Below are positions 46,360-55,311 of a stretch of 64,000 nucleotides of DNA, one piece after another. The notes below the pieces were generated by a model. The model was not told the origin of the DNA. It was given only the letters and a program-made list of their open reading frames with translations, and did no database searches. Made by a program: the position numbers and the translations under genes. Positions within the stretch are counted from its first letter, which is position 1; every line of letters starts with the position of its first letter. The DNA is from Rothia mucilaginosa (GTDB lineage: Bacteria > Actinomycetota > Actinomycetes > Actinomycetales > Micrococcaceae): positions 35,349 through 99,348 of the forward strand of contig NZ_JVSP01000001.1 in the NCBI RefSeq assembly GCF_001061665.1, written 5' to 3'.

Positions 46360-46671
46360 AAGGGGCCTTTCTGCAGAAGAACTGGTGTGTGCCGGGCACG
46401 TTCTGTGGTGCGTGGCGGCATCCCTCTAGTGTACGCGGTGCGGCGGGCGGGCGGCGTGAACGTGCACGGGGTGAAAAGGGTTCAAAGTTCCTCATTGTGC
46501 ATCATCTTACGCGCGGGGTGAACGGGCGCGTTCATAGTGGGTCTACGGATACGGGTTCGCCCGGTCGGTGCGGTAGATTGGAATGAGCATCACGAATTCT
46601 GCGGGGCCGCTGTTCGCATCCCCGCGTTTTTCTATGTATCCCACTGACTTCTATTTTCAAAGGCCACACCA
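46360..46671. other. Divergent smc/oleA intergenic region
   Basis: No gene supported over 312 bases. It must hold both promoters. GGTGAACGGGCGCGTTCAT and the AGATTGGAATGAGCAT region precede oleA, but no confident pair of boxes was found. Confidence 0.4.
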
Positions 46672-47727
46672 TTGTTGAATGCATCCGCCGATAAGGTCGG
46701 CACGAACTCTGACATTCGCCACGCTAATGCAGCTCTGCTGTCTATTACCCATGAGCTGCCTCCGGAGGTCGTCACGAGCGATTACTTCGATGAGCAGCTG
46801 GCCGGTACCTACAAGCGCCTGAAGATGCCCAAGGGCCTGCTCGAGCGCCTTGCCGGCATTAGCACCCGCCGCGGCTGGGCCGAGGGCCAGACCTTCGAGG
46901 ACGGCGTGGTCGCCGCCGCAGAGAAGGCTATCGAACAGGCGGGTATTGACCGCTCCCAGATTGGCCTGCTGATTAACGCCTCGGTCACGCGCGATAACTT
47001 CGAGCCCGCCGTATCGGTGGGTGTGCACGACCGCCTGGACCTGCCGCGTCACGCCCTAAACTTCGATATTACGAACGCATGCCTGGGCTTCGTGAACGCG
47101 ATGACCGTCGCCTCCACCATGATTGATGCGGGCGCTATCGACTACGCCCTGATTGTCGCTGGTGAGGACCCCTCCCCGTGGCACCGTACCGCGGTGCGCA
47201 TCCTGAATAACCCCGATTCGACCCGCGAGGACGTGCTGGCTCAGTTTGCGACCCTGACCCTCGGTTCGGGTGCGGCGGCGGCTGTGATTGGTCGCGCTGA
47301 CCGCCATCCGGAGGGTCACCGCATCATCGGTTCGGTGTCCCGCGCGGGCACCGAGCACCGCAACCTGTGCATCGGCGGCGAGGCGGATCAGGGCATGAAC
47401 ACTGACGCCGAGGGCCTGCTCAGGCACGGCCTGGAGCTCGTGGCGCAGGCCTGGGAGCAGGCGCATCAGGACGGCTGGGAGTGGAACGACATGACCTCCT
47501 ACGTGACCCACCAGATTTCGAACGCCCACACGAACGCCATTATCGAGGCGGTCGGCATCGAGCGCGACCGTATCCCCCTGACTTTCCCGAAGTGGGGCAA
47601 CGTGGCCGCCGCGGCTCTGCCGATGACCCTGGCCGAGTGCGCGCCGACCTATAGGGAGGGCGACCGTATTCTGTGCATGGGCGTGGGTTCGGGCCTGAAC
47701 ACCGCCCTGCTCGAGATTCAGTGGTAG
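46672..47727 (+). CDS. oleA: OleA, head-to-head fatty acyl condensing enzyme
   Basis: A 351-residue thiolase-fold enzyme of the FabH/OleA group. OleA condenses two fatty acyl-CoAs to a 2-alkyl-3-ketoacid, starting long-chain olefin formation. The triad is Cys137 (ITNACLGFVNAM), His280 (YVTHQISNAH) and Asn310 (KWGNVAAAALP), and the Glu in TRDNFEPAV (Glu111) fits the Glu that OleA supplies across the dimer and that FabH lacks. I start at the TTG at 46672 (a second TTG follows), with AAAGG nine bases upstream; no ATG or GTG fits better. The next genes are oleBC and oleD, which supports OleA over FabH. Confidence 0.9.
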   Translation: MLNASADKVGTNSDIRHANAALLSITHELPPEVVTSDYFDEQLAGTYKRLKMPKGLLERLAGISTRRGWAEGQTFEDGVVAAAEKAIEQAGIDRSQIGLLINASVTRDNFEPAVSVGVHDRLDLPRHALNFDITNACLGFVNAMTVASTMIDAGAIDYALIVAGEDPSPWHRTAVRILNNPDSTREDVLAQFATLTLGSGAAAAVIGRADRHPEGHRIIGSVSRAGTEHRNLCIGGEADQGMNTDAEGLLRHGLELVAQAWEQAHQDGWEWNDMTSYVTHQISNAHTNAIIEAVGIERDRIPLTFPKWGNVAAAALPMTLAECAPTYREGDRILCMGVGSGLNTALLEIQW

Positions 47728-47831
47728 CGACTCACCCCCGCGGGCCCTTCAGCCCGTTCGCCGCCCCCAACCCGGCATCCCCTCACCGATTCCGCTAACC
47801 GCCGAAGCCCTCGGCCGGAAGGACCCCCAGT

Positions 47832-50800
47832 ATGCGTCACCTGAACTTCCCCAAGACCCAGCCTCCCTACAACCCGGAGGAGTGGGCGGGCGTGGACCCG
47901 CGCTACTCCCACCGGCTGGAGGTGCCCACCACCGCCCCCATTGAGCGGCGGGCAAAGCAGGCGGACGCGCGCCGCTGGCACTACCTGGACAACCTACCGG
48001 TGCTCGCCGAACGCGGACTGGAGCCCATCGGCACGATTCTGTGCGTGCACGGCAACCCGACCTGGTCGTACCTGTGGCGCACCGTGCTGGATGCGGGCGT
48101 GAACGAGCGCACCCCGTGGCGCGTGGTGGCGGTCGACCAGATTGACATGGGCTTCTCGGAGCGCACTCACCTGGACCTGGAGAGCGAGCGCCGCAGCCTG
48201 GAGGACCGCATCGCCGACCTGGGCGACTTTACGAAGGCCCTCGGCCTGGATCAGACCGATCAGCCGGTCGTGACCCTCGCCCACGACTGGGGCGGCCTCA
48301 TTTCCTTTGGCTGGGCCCTGGAGCACCGCGACCTTCTCTCGGGCGTGCTGCTGACCAACACCGCGGTGTACCACGACGGCATTGAGAACATTCCCGCCGC
48401 CCTGCGCCTGGCGTTGGGCGTGCACGAGCTGGGCACCCGTGATTCCACCGCGTTTATTGATGTGACACTGGGCCTGGCTCAGAACGAGGGCCGCCTGCCC
48501 GAGCCCGGAACCCCCGGCGCTGGCCCCGCGGGCGGTCCCCTGCCGCAGCCGATGGGTAAGCAGCCCAAGCGCCTGTACCCGAGCCCGCTGAACGAGGCGA
48601 TTTACCGCACCTACCGCGCCCCCTACGCCCACCCGGCCTGGCGCGAGGGCGTGCGCAACTTCGTGGGCGATATTCCGACCGGCACCGACGTGCCCTCGTA
48701 CGCGCCCATGCAGCGCATTGCTGAGCAGATTCGTGACCTGGATGTGCCCGCGTTCTTCCAGTGGGGCACGAAGGATCCGGTGTTCCAGCGCCGCTACCTC
48801 TTCGACCTGATGGAGCGCATGCCGCAGGCTAAGGTGCACCGCTACGAGAAGGCTTCGCACCTGGTGGCCGAGGATTACGATATCGCCGCGCCGATCATGT
48901 CCTGGCTCGCGCAGACCTTCGGAACCCGCGGCGAGGACGGTTCCCTGGTTCCGGCGCGCAACGCTGAGGCCGAGCACCGCGCCGCCCGCGCGCGCCGCCA
49001 CGGCCTGGACGCCGAAACCTCGGCGGGAGCCGCCGGCGAGGGTACCGCTGCTGAGGGCGCTGTTCCCGAGGCGTTCCGCCCCATGCTCGCGGCCCTCACC
49101 GAGCGCGCCGACGACACCTCCGTGGCCGTGGTCGATATGGATCCCAAGGGCGATGGCACCACCGTGAGCGTGACCCTCACCTGGGCCGAGCTGAACCGCC
49201 AGGTCAACGCCGCCGCGGCCCGCCTTCACGCCCTGGGTGTGCGTCCGGGTGACCGCGTGAACCTCATGGTGCCGCCCGGTGCACGCCTGACCACCCTGAT
49301 CTACGCCTGCCTGAAGCTCGGCGCGGTCATCGTCGTGGCCGATACCGGCCTGGGCCTGGCGGGCCTGACCCGCGCGCTGAAGGGCGCCAACCCGAGCTTC
49401 CTGATCGGTATTCCCGCCGCGCTGACCGCCGCCCGCACCCTGCTCTGGCCGGGCAAGCGCATCTCGGTGGAGCCGCTGGGTGCCGCGCAGGAGAAGGTGC
49501 TGGGCGTTGCCGGTTCCGTGTTCGCCGCCTCCGCCGAGGGGCGACTCGGCGAGCCCATCCCCACCCCGACCGTGGTGGAGTTCCCCTCCCCCGTGCCGGA
49601 TGCTGACGCGGCGGTGCTGTACACCTCCGGTTCGACCGGCCCGGCCAAGGGCGTGGTGTACACGCAGCGGCAGCTGGCGGGTATGCGCGACGCCATCGCG
49701 AACACCTACGGCTTCGCGCCCGGTAGCGGCCTGGTGGCCGGCTTCGCGCCCTTCGCGCTGCTGGGTCCGGCCCTGGGCGCGACCAGCGTGACCCCGACCA
49801 TGGATGTGACCCGCCCGAAGACCCTGACGGCCTCTGCCCTGGCCTCGGCCGCGGCGGCCATCGACGCTTCGGTCGTGTTCGCCTCCCCCGCCGCCCTGGT
49901 GAACGTGGTGGCGACCGCCGACGAGCTGAGCGGCGAGCAGCGCGCGGCCCTGGCGAAGGTTCAGACCGTGCTGAGCGCTGGCGCGCCGATTCCCGTGCCC
50001 CTGCTGGAGGCGCTCTCCGCCCTGGTGCCGAACGCCTCCCTGCACACCCCCTACGGTATGACCGAGGGCCTGCCGGTGACCGATGTGTCCTTCGAGATGA
50101 TTCGCCAGGCGATCGCCGAGGGCACCCCGAACGCCGCCGGTGAGGTGCTCGACCCGTTCGCCCGCGACGGCGTGTGCGTGGGCTTCGCGGTGTACGGCGC
50201 GGCGGTGGCTATTGCACCGCTGCTGCAGGACGGTTCGGTCGATTCGCAAATGACCCACGAGCCCGGCGTGACCGGCGAGATTCTGGTCTCGGCACCGCAC
50301 GTGAAGGACCGCTACGATACCCTGTGGGTGACTGAGGAGCAGTCCATTAGCACCCCGGGTTGGCATCACACCGGTGATGTCGGTCACCTGGATGCTTCGG
50401 GCCGCCTGTGGGTTGAGGGCCGCCTCGCCCACGTGCTGCTGACTTCGCAGGGTGTGCTGACCCCGGTGGCCGCCGAGCAGTCCGCCGAGTCGCTGCCGGA
50501 GGTGCGCCGCGCCGCCCTGGTTGCGGTGGGCCCCGCCGGAACCGCCGCCCCCGTGCTGGTCATCGAGGCTTCCGCGAACACCGCCGTACTGGAGGCGCGC
50601 CAGTCGGCCTCCGCGTTCAAGCGCGCCCTGCTCGACCGCGTGCCCGGCGTGGGCCGCTTCCCCATCGCGGAGGGCGTGGCACCCTTCGAGCTCTCCCAGC
50701 TGGTGCGCCGAAAGGTCGCCGAGGATACCGGCGTGGAGGTGGCCGCCGTGCTGGTGGTGCACGAGCATCCGACCGATATTCGCCACAATTCGAAGATTGA

Positions 50801-50849
50801 CCGCCCCGCCCTGGGCGAGTGGGCGGCAAATGTCCTCGCCGGGGCGTAA
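47832..50849 (+). CDS. oleBC: OleBC fusion: beta-lactone decarboxylase plus beta-lactone synthetase
   Basis: A 1005-residue fusion. The first 370 residues are an alpha/beta hydrolase of the haloalkane dehalogenase type (OleB): VHGNPTWSYLWRTV at 72-85 and the nucleophile Asp152 in TLAHDWGGL. The remainder, from about 410, is an AMP-forming ligase fold (OleC): LYTSGSTGPAKGVVYT near 595-610 and LHTPYGMTEGLPVT, ending with KIDRPALGEW. OleC closes the 2-alkyl-3-hydroxy acid to a beta-lactone and OleB decarboxylates it to a cis-olefin. The Ala/Gly/Glu-rich segment near 380-405 is the linker. A fused OleBC is known from Micrococcus. Its 3' end precedes oleD by 33 bases. Confidence 0.92.
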   Translation: MRHLNFPKTQPPYNPEEWAGVDPRYSHRLEVPTTAPIERRAKQADARRWHYLDNLPVLAERGLEPIGTILCVHGNPTWSYLWRTVLDAGVNERTPWRVVAVDQIDMGFSERTHLDLESERRSLEDRIADLGDFTKALGLDQTDQPVVTLAHDWGGLISFGWALEHRDLLSGVLLTNTAVYHDGIENIPAALRLALGVHELGTRDSTAFIDVTLGLAQNEGRLPEPGTPGAGPAGGPLPQPMGKQPKRLYPSPLNEAIYRTYRAPYAHPAWREGVRNFVGDIPTGTDVPSYAPMQRIAEQIRDLDVPAFFQWGTKDPVFQRRYLFDLMERMPQAKVHRYEKASHLVAEDYDIAAPIMSWLAQTFGTRGEDGSLVPARNAEAEHRAARARRHGLDAETSAGAAGEGTAAEGAVPEAFRPMLAALTERADDTSVAVVDMDPKGDGTTVSVTLTWAELNRQVNAAAARLHALGVRPGDRVNLMVPPGARLTTLIYACLKLGAVIVVADTGLGLAGLTRALKGANPSFLIGIPAALTAARTLLWPGKRISVEPLGAAQEKVLGVAGSVFAASAEGRLGEPIPTPTVVEFPSPVPDADAAVLYTSGSTGPAKGVVYTQRQLAGMRDAIANTYGFAPGSGLVAGFAPFALLGPALGATSVTPTMDVTRPKTLTASALASAAAAIDASVVFASPAALVNVVATADELSGEQRAALAKVQTVLSAGAPIPVPLLEALSALVPNASLHTPYGMTEGLPVTDVSFEMIRQAIAEGTPNAAGEVLDPFARDGVCVGFAVYGAAVAIAPLLQDGSVDSQMTHEPGVTGEILVSAPHVKDRYDTLWVTEEQSISTPGWHHTGDVGHLDASGRLWVEGRLAHVLLTSQGVLTPVAAEQSAESLPEVRRAALVAVGPAGTAAPVLVIEASANTAVLEARQSASAFKRALLDRVPGVGRFPIAEGVAPFELSQLVRRKVAEDTGVEVAAVLVVHEHPTDIRHNSKIDRPALGEWAANVLAGA

Positions 50850-50881
50850 ATCCGCCGGGTCTTTACTTTCTAAGGAGCATG

Positions 50882-52108
50882 ATGTCCCCTCATTCTTCGC
50901 ACGGGTCCTCTTCTCGCGAGGCTGCGCCCCGCCTGTCGACCGCGCACACGGCGGCCTCCCCCACGGCTCGTTTCCGTAAGCCGGCGCGCCCCCTGGCCGC
51001 CCGCTACAGCGATCCCGCGCCGCGTTCCCTGCGCGCCGTCGAGGAGTCGGACTTCGCGCCGCGTATTGGCGAGCGTATCCTCTTCACAGGCGCGTCGGGC
51101 CTGCTGGGTCGTGAGAGCGTGCTGGAGCTGCTGCGCGTCGGTTACGATGTGCGCGTTCTGCAGCGCGGCGACTCGGGCATCGCGGCCCTGCTACCCGATT
51201 CGATTCGCCCCCGCTTTGAGCAGGTGCGCGGCGACATCACGAACGAAAAGGTCGTCGACGAGGCCATGACCGGCGTGGACGGCGTGGTGCACGCGGCCGC
51301 GAAGGTTTCGGTCAGCGGCGAGTGGGCCGACTACGAGCGCATTAATATTGGCGGAACCCGCGTCATGCTGCAGGTTGCCGTGAACCACTCGGTGCGCACC
51401 TTCCTGTACATTTCTTCGCCCTCGGTGGCGCACGCGGGATCTTCCATCGTGGGTGACGGCGCCGGCGAGGCGTCCCCGGAGCACGCGCGCGGCAACTACG
51501 CCCGTTCCAAGGCGGCCGCCGAGCTGCTGGTTCTGGAGGCGAACGGCACGCCCCTGCCCTCGGGCGGGGTCATGCACACCGGCGCGTTGCGCCCGCACCT
51601 GATGTGGGGTCCGGGCGATACCCAGCTGGTGGAGCGTATTCTGGAGCGTTCCGCCGCGGGCCGCCTGCCGCTGCTCTCTGGCGGTACGGGCCTGATTGAC
51701 ACGCTCTACATTGATAACGCCGCGGATGCGTTGGTGCGCGGCTATCAGCGCCTCGACGCCTTTGCGGGCCGGGCGCTGGTGGTCACGAACGGCCAGCCGC
51801 GCACTATCTCTGAGCTACTCGGCGGTTTCTGCGAGGCGGTCGGCGTTCCCGCCCCGCGCTTCTCGGTGCCGGCGAAGGTTGCGGCCCTGGCCGGGCGCTT
51901 AATCGAGCGCGTGTGGGAGCGTCTGCCGAAGAACGTGACGGCCGGCGATGAGCCGCCCATGACGGAGTTCCTCGCCGAGCAGCTCTCGACGGCACACTGG
52001 TTCGATCAGCGCCGCACCCGCGAGCTGCTGCAGTGGGAGCCTGCCGTGTCGATTGAGGAGGGCTACGAGCGCCTGGGGGCTTTCTACGGAGACAGGTACA
52101 GCCGCTAG
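50882..52108 (+). CDS. oleD: OleD, NAD(P)H-dependent 2-alkyl-3-ketoacid reductase
   Basis: A 408-residue extended short-chain dehydrogenase. The nucleotide-binding loop is LFTGASGLLGRESVLELL (GxxGxxG) near 61-80. The catalytic YxxxK is in GNYARSKAAAELL, with the upstream Ser in YISSPSV. OleD reduces the OleA product to the 3-hydroxy acid used by OleC. The N-terminal 50 residues are Ser/Ala/Arg/Pro-rich. I use the second of two adjacent ATGs (50882), because AAGGAG lies too close to the first. It completes an oleA-oleBC-oleD set; no transcription terminator is evident before the convergent toxin gene. Confidence 0.9.
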   Translation: MSPHSSHGSSSREAAPRLSTAHTAASPTARFRKPARPLAARYSDPAPRSLRAVEESDFAPRIGERILFTGASGLLGRESVLELLRVGYDVRVLQRGDSGIAALLPDSIRPRFEQVRGDITNEKVVDEAMTGVDGVVHAAAKVSVSGEWADYERINIGGTRVMLQVAVNHSVRTFLYISSPSVAHAGSSIVGDGAGEASPEHARGNYARSKAAAELLVLEANGTPLPSGGVMHTGALRPHLMWGPGDTQLVERILERSAAGRLPLLSGGTGLIDTLYIDNAADALVRGYQRLDAFAGRALVVTNGQPRTISELLGGFCEAVGVPAPRFSVPAKVAALAGRLIERVWERLPKNVTAGDEPPMTEFLAEQLSTAHWFDQRRTRELLQWEPAVSIEEGYERLGAFYGDRYSR

Positions 52109-52143
52109 GTGCAGGCGATAGGTACAGCCGCGGCTAACATTGG

Positions 52144-52701
52144 TTAACTCGGGTAGCTTTCTTCAACCCTGCGAAGTAGATCCAACACCGCCTCGGTGCT
52201 TATCACCATGAGTTTTGGGTACCCGCATCCATCACTTACCGTGCTGAATCCGTAGCGCCCTTCGTAGTACTTTTCGAGTTCCTCGTTCCGCACGTGTAAG
52301 CAAAGGAAGCGGCTTCCAGAGATAGCAACCACATCACGATATTTACGGAAGACCTCCAGCATGAGCAATTCCCCCATGCCTTTACCTTGACCCTCAGTAC
52401 GTAGGGCGAATTTTCCTAAAAGGTGTGCGGGATGGGTCTGGCTCGGCTCAATGCCAGAGCGCAGACGCTTCGTGAGGGACCCACCTGTAATCTGGTAACC
52501 ACTTAGCGTAAAGTATCCAATCACGTCCTCCGGATCATCTGCGTCCCCCATGATCCATACGACGCTCCGGTGGAGTTTCTGGTACTCCCGAGCTTTGGTT
52601 TGCAACCAGTCGCCTAATTCGGTGCCTTCTCCCAAGCTCGTGGTAGTCTCAAAAAATTCCAGGTAGTGTTCCTCGTCAAGCTTTCTAACGGAGTAGTTCA
52701 T
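52144..52701 (-). CDS. GNAT-family acetyltransferase, possible toxin
   Basis: A 185-residue GNAT protein. The acetyl-CoA loop is GQGKGMG (104-110, Q-x-x-G-x-G) after LLGKFALRTE, and a Tyr-rich end motif YYEGRYGF lies at 145-152, where GNAT toxins such as TacT and AtaT carry FYxxxGF. Those toxins acetylate charged tRNAs. It lies 11 bases downstream of the Panacea-domain gene in the same direction, the layout of an antitoxin-toxin pair. Lower GC than its neighbours suggests transfer. A housekeeping acetyltransferase is the alternative. The C-terminus has a short helix and ends YPS. Confidence 0.75.
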   Translation of the reverse strand: MNYSVRKLDEEHYLEFFETTTSLGEGTELGDWLQTKAREYQKLHRSVVWIMGDADDPEDVIGYFTLSGYQITGGSLTKRLRSGIEPSQTHPAHLLGKFALRTEGQGKGMGELLMLEVFRKYRDVVAISGSRFLCLHVRNEELEKYYEGRYGFSTVSDGCGYPKLMVISTEAVLDLLRRVEESYPS

Positions 52702-52712
52702 GACGCTCGTCG

Positions 52713-53309
52713 TTAGTTAACTCGCGCCATGAGACGCTCAAAGAAGGGGGCGTGAGCGACGACAGGAACGGCTTCCAGATGTGCCCATTCACCCTCGGTA
52801 AGACGTTCAACGAGGGGATCAGGTAGCTGGGCACGCAGGGCTTCAGGAATATCGCGCTTCAAGGCAAAGTAATCAATAATATCCGTTGCTTCCAGAGGAG
52901 CACGTCGGGAGCCCTCACGTCGGGAATCCCAAGCGTCCCGCCAAACCTGCTCCTCATGGGTCATATCGACCAGTTGCCAACGCGAAAATTTACCGTAGTA
53001 CCCCCAGACGGCCTCAATAATCTGGATGTAGTAGGGATCTTCAGGCTGAGGCTCGTCCTCCAAAAGTTCCCGACCCATCTCTAAAACATCACGGTCAACA
53101 TCGAGCCGACGAGCGTGAGCGGTCAGCAACTCACCTACCACGGGCCCCTTGGGCATTGCGTAGAAAGACTGCTCGAAAAGCCGTGAACCGGTCAGGTGAG
53201 CGTACCACCCGTAGGTGTAGAAGACCAGCTTCTGCAGGGTGAGCGTCGGCAGGCTCTCCTGTCCGGAGACCTTTAGGATGTCGAGTGAGACATCAAAAAC
53301 AGAGCGCAT
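52713..53309 (-). CDS. Panacea-domain (DUF4065/SocA-like) protein, possible antitoxin
   Basis: A 198-residue protein with the Panacea pattern: LTLQKLVFYTYGWYAHLTG, FYAMPKGPVVGELL and a C-terminal MTHEEQVWRDAWDSRREG. In PanA antitoxins the domain neutralises unrelated toxins encoded next to it. Here the neighbour is a GNAT protein, so it probably acts as its antitoxin; the ORF begins first, as usual. I use the ATG at 53309 (AAAGGAT ten bases upstream); a GTG at 53318 is also possible. The C-terminal 60 residues are less conserved and may form the toxin-specific part. An inverted repeat upstream is a candidate operator. Confidence 0.8.
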   Translation of the reverse strand: MRSVFDVSLDILKVSGQESLPTLTLQKLVFYTYGWYAHLTGSRLFEQSFYAMPKGPVVGELLTAHARRLDVDRDVLEMGRELLEDEPQPEDPYYIQIIEAVWGYYGKFSRWQLVDMTHEEQVWRDAWDSRREGSRRAPLEATDIIDYFALKRDIPEALRAQLPDPLVERLTEGEWAHLEAVPVVAHAPFFERLMARVN

Positions 53310-53396
53310 GGTTTTCACATCCTTTCGGTGCTGAAGTTCAAAAATATCAGATAATCTGGGCGGTATGCTCTGCCAGCCGTCCGTTTATATTTAGCG

Positions 53397-53420
53397 TACA
53401 CCAGTTAATATTTTGGTGTA
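53397..53420 (-). promoter_or_regulatory. Palindromic operator candidate of the TA pair
   Basis: TACACCA (53397-53403) and TGGTGTA (53414-53420) with a ten-base AT-rich spacer, 87 bases before the antitoxin start. AT-rich flanks are promoter-like. The protein bound is unknown. Confidence 0.5.
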
Positions 53421-53477
53421 TATGTACTCGTCATTTCCATATCGTCCGTCTTAGACAAGACTATTGGACGTGCGAGG

Positions 53478-54530
53478 TTAGCGTGAGCGCGGCGCCCGCT
53501 GGCAGTGCGGGCAACGGTAGGATGAGCGGTTCTGGAACGGCTCGCGCACGATCAGGGAGGTGCGGCCCGCCTCCGCGCAACGGTGGCAGGGCTCCCCCGC
53601 CCGCCCGTAGGCGTTCAGCGAGCGCTCGAAGTACCCCGACTCGCCCAGCACGTTCACGTACAGGGCGTCGAAGCTTGTGCCGCCCGCCGCCAGGGACTCG
53701 CGGAGCACCTGGGTGACCGCCTCCAGCAGGTCGCGGGTCTGCGCGGCGCTGAGGGTGCGCGCGGGCTTCGCGTAGTGCAGCCGCGCACGCCACAGCGCCT
53801 CGTCGGCGTAGATATTGCCCACCCCGGAGATTACCGACTGGTCCAGCAGCACCTTCTTAATGCCGCTGGAGGTGCGCAAAAACTTGCGGCGCACCGCCGC
53901 GGGGTCGAAGAACTCATCCAGCGGGTCGCGGGCAATGTGCTTGACCGCTTCCGGTACTAGAAAATGCTCCGGTACTTCGCTCTGCCCCATTTCATCGGGC
54001 GCTACTTCATTCGTTGCAACCGCCGCGGGGACATCCGGCACGAGCGGGCTGAGGAACATGCCGCCGAAGATGCGCTGGTCCACGAAGAGCAAGCGCTGCC
54101 CGGCGCGTCCCTCCCCCTCGGAGGTTTCTTCGGGCCTGGCTTCCGCCGGTCCTAGTTCCAGTGCCACGCGCAGGTGCCGCGGCTGCTCATCAAAGGCCGC
54201 GCGAGCCTCCGAATCATTACCCGAATCCTTGTCTAATTCGCCGCCCGGCTCATCGCGCACGAGCAGCTGACCGCTCATGCCCAGATGCACCACGAGCGCC
54301 TCATCGGCGAGCGCGCCGTCCGGCTCGCTCAGGGTCAGCCACAGGTACTTGCCGCGGCGGTAGGCGCCGCGCAGCGCCCTGCCGGTGAGCGCCGCCTCGA
54401 AGTGGGCGGGACCGGGCAGGTGTCTACGTAGCGAACGCGCATCCAGCACTCGCACCGCCTGCACGGGGCGGCCCAGCGAATGGTCGGCTAGACCTGCGCG
54501 AACGGTTTCTACCTCGGGCAGTTCGGGCAT
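53478..54530 (-). CDS. mutM: Formamidopyrimidine-DNA glycosylase (MutM/Fpg)
   Basis: A 350-residue Fpg that excises 8-oxoguanine and formamidopyrimidines. The mature end PELPEVETVRAGL supplies the catalytic Pro2 and Glu3, so I start at 54530 rather than the frame start 12 bases earlier. GKYLWLTL, LLDQSVISGVGNIYADEALW and the zinc finger (CHRCAEAG and CPHCQ) are present. It is about 70 residues longer than usual because of acidic and Ala/Glu-rich inserts at about 95-140 and 165-195. The gene follows rnc in the same direction, the common rnc-mutM order. Confidence 0.95.
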   Translation of the reverse strand: MPELPEVETVRAGLADHSLGRPVQAVRVLDARSLRRHLPGPAHFEAALTGRALRGAYRRGKYLWLTLSEPDGALADEALVVHLGMSGQLLVRDEPGGELDKDSGNDSEARAAFDEQPRHLRVALELGPAEARPEETSEGEGRAGQRLLFVDQRIFGGMFLSPLVPDVPAAVATNEVAPDEMGQSEVPEHFLVPEAVKHIARDPLDEFFDPAAVRRKFLRTSSGIKKVLLDQSVISGVGNIYADEALWRARLHYAKPARTLSAAQTRDLLEAVTQVLRESLAAGGTSFDALYVNVLGESGYFERSLNAYGRAGEPCHRCAEAGRTSLIVREPFQNRSSYRCPHCQRAPRSR

Positions 54531-54605
54531 GAATCTCTCCAATCAGCGGGGCTACAGAATCAAGAGCCCGCAAAGCTAACAGACCAGCAGGATGCTTGAA
54601 TGAGC

Positions 54606-55295
54606 CTAAACCAGAACCCGGTACGCCTGCTCGGCGGCCAGGCGTTCCGCTTCCTTCTTGCTCGGGCCCACGCCGGTGCCCGTCTTCTGGTTCGCCACGA
54701 TTGCGACCGCGGTGTACACGCGCGCGTGGTCGGGACCCTCACCGGTGACTTCATAGCTGACGTCCCCCCAGCCGCGGGCGGTGGCGAGGTTCAGCAGGTC
54801 GGTCTTCCAATCGCGGCCGGAGTTCAGCACCTTCTCGTCGTCGAGCAGCGGCGCGATCAGGCGCAGAACCAGCTCGCGGGCTGCCTCGCGACCGCACTGC
54901 AGGTAGGTCAGGCCGAAGATTGCCTCCATCGTGTCCGCCAGGATCGAGTCCTTGTCCGCGCCACCGGTGTGCAGCTCACCCTTGCCGAGCCGAATGTACC
55001 GGCCCAGGTCCAGGTCGCGCGCTACCTTCGCCAGCGCCACGGTGGACACCACCACGTGGTGCAGCTTCACGAGTTCACCCTCGGGTAGCTCGGGGTAGCG
55101 CCGGTACACTTCTTCAGCGATCGCCAGGGAAAGCACCGAATCGCCCAGGAACTCCAGGCGCTCGTTATGCTCCACCCCGGGGTTCTCGAAGGCGTAGGAG
55201 CGGTGGGTTAGGGATAGCAAAAACGTCTCGGCGTCGATATCGACCCCGAGACGTTTACGCAACTCCCTAGTATCAACACTAGGAAATTCAGTCAT
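54606..55295 (-). CDS. rnc: Ribonuclease III
   Basis: RNase III (229 residues) cleaves double-stranded RNA such as rRNA precursors. The signature ERLEFLGDSVLSLAIAEE (catalytic Glu and Asp, about 44-61) is present, with the second metal site in DTMEAIFGLTYLQ. The C-terminal double-stranded RNA-binding domain contains YEVTGEGPDHARVY and GVGPSKKEAERLAAEQA. Length is typical. It begins 16 bases after the rpmF stop and mutM follows 75 bases later. Its dsRNA substrates could include the two structured RNAs in this window, but that is only a possibility. Confidence 0.97.
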   Translation of the reverse strand: MTEFPSVDTRELRKRLGVDIDAETFLLSLTHRSYAFENPGVEHNERLEFLGDSVLSLAIAEEVYRRYPELPEGELVKLHHVVVSTVALAKVARDLDLGRYIRLGKGELHTGGADKDSILADTMEAIFGLTYLQCGREAARELVLRLIAPLLDDEKVLNSGRDWKTDLLNLATARGWGDVSYEVTGEGPDHARVYTAVAIVANQKTGTGVGPSKKEAERLAAEQAYRVLV

Positions 55296-55311
55296 AAGGA
55301 TTCACCGCTTC

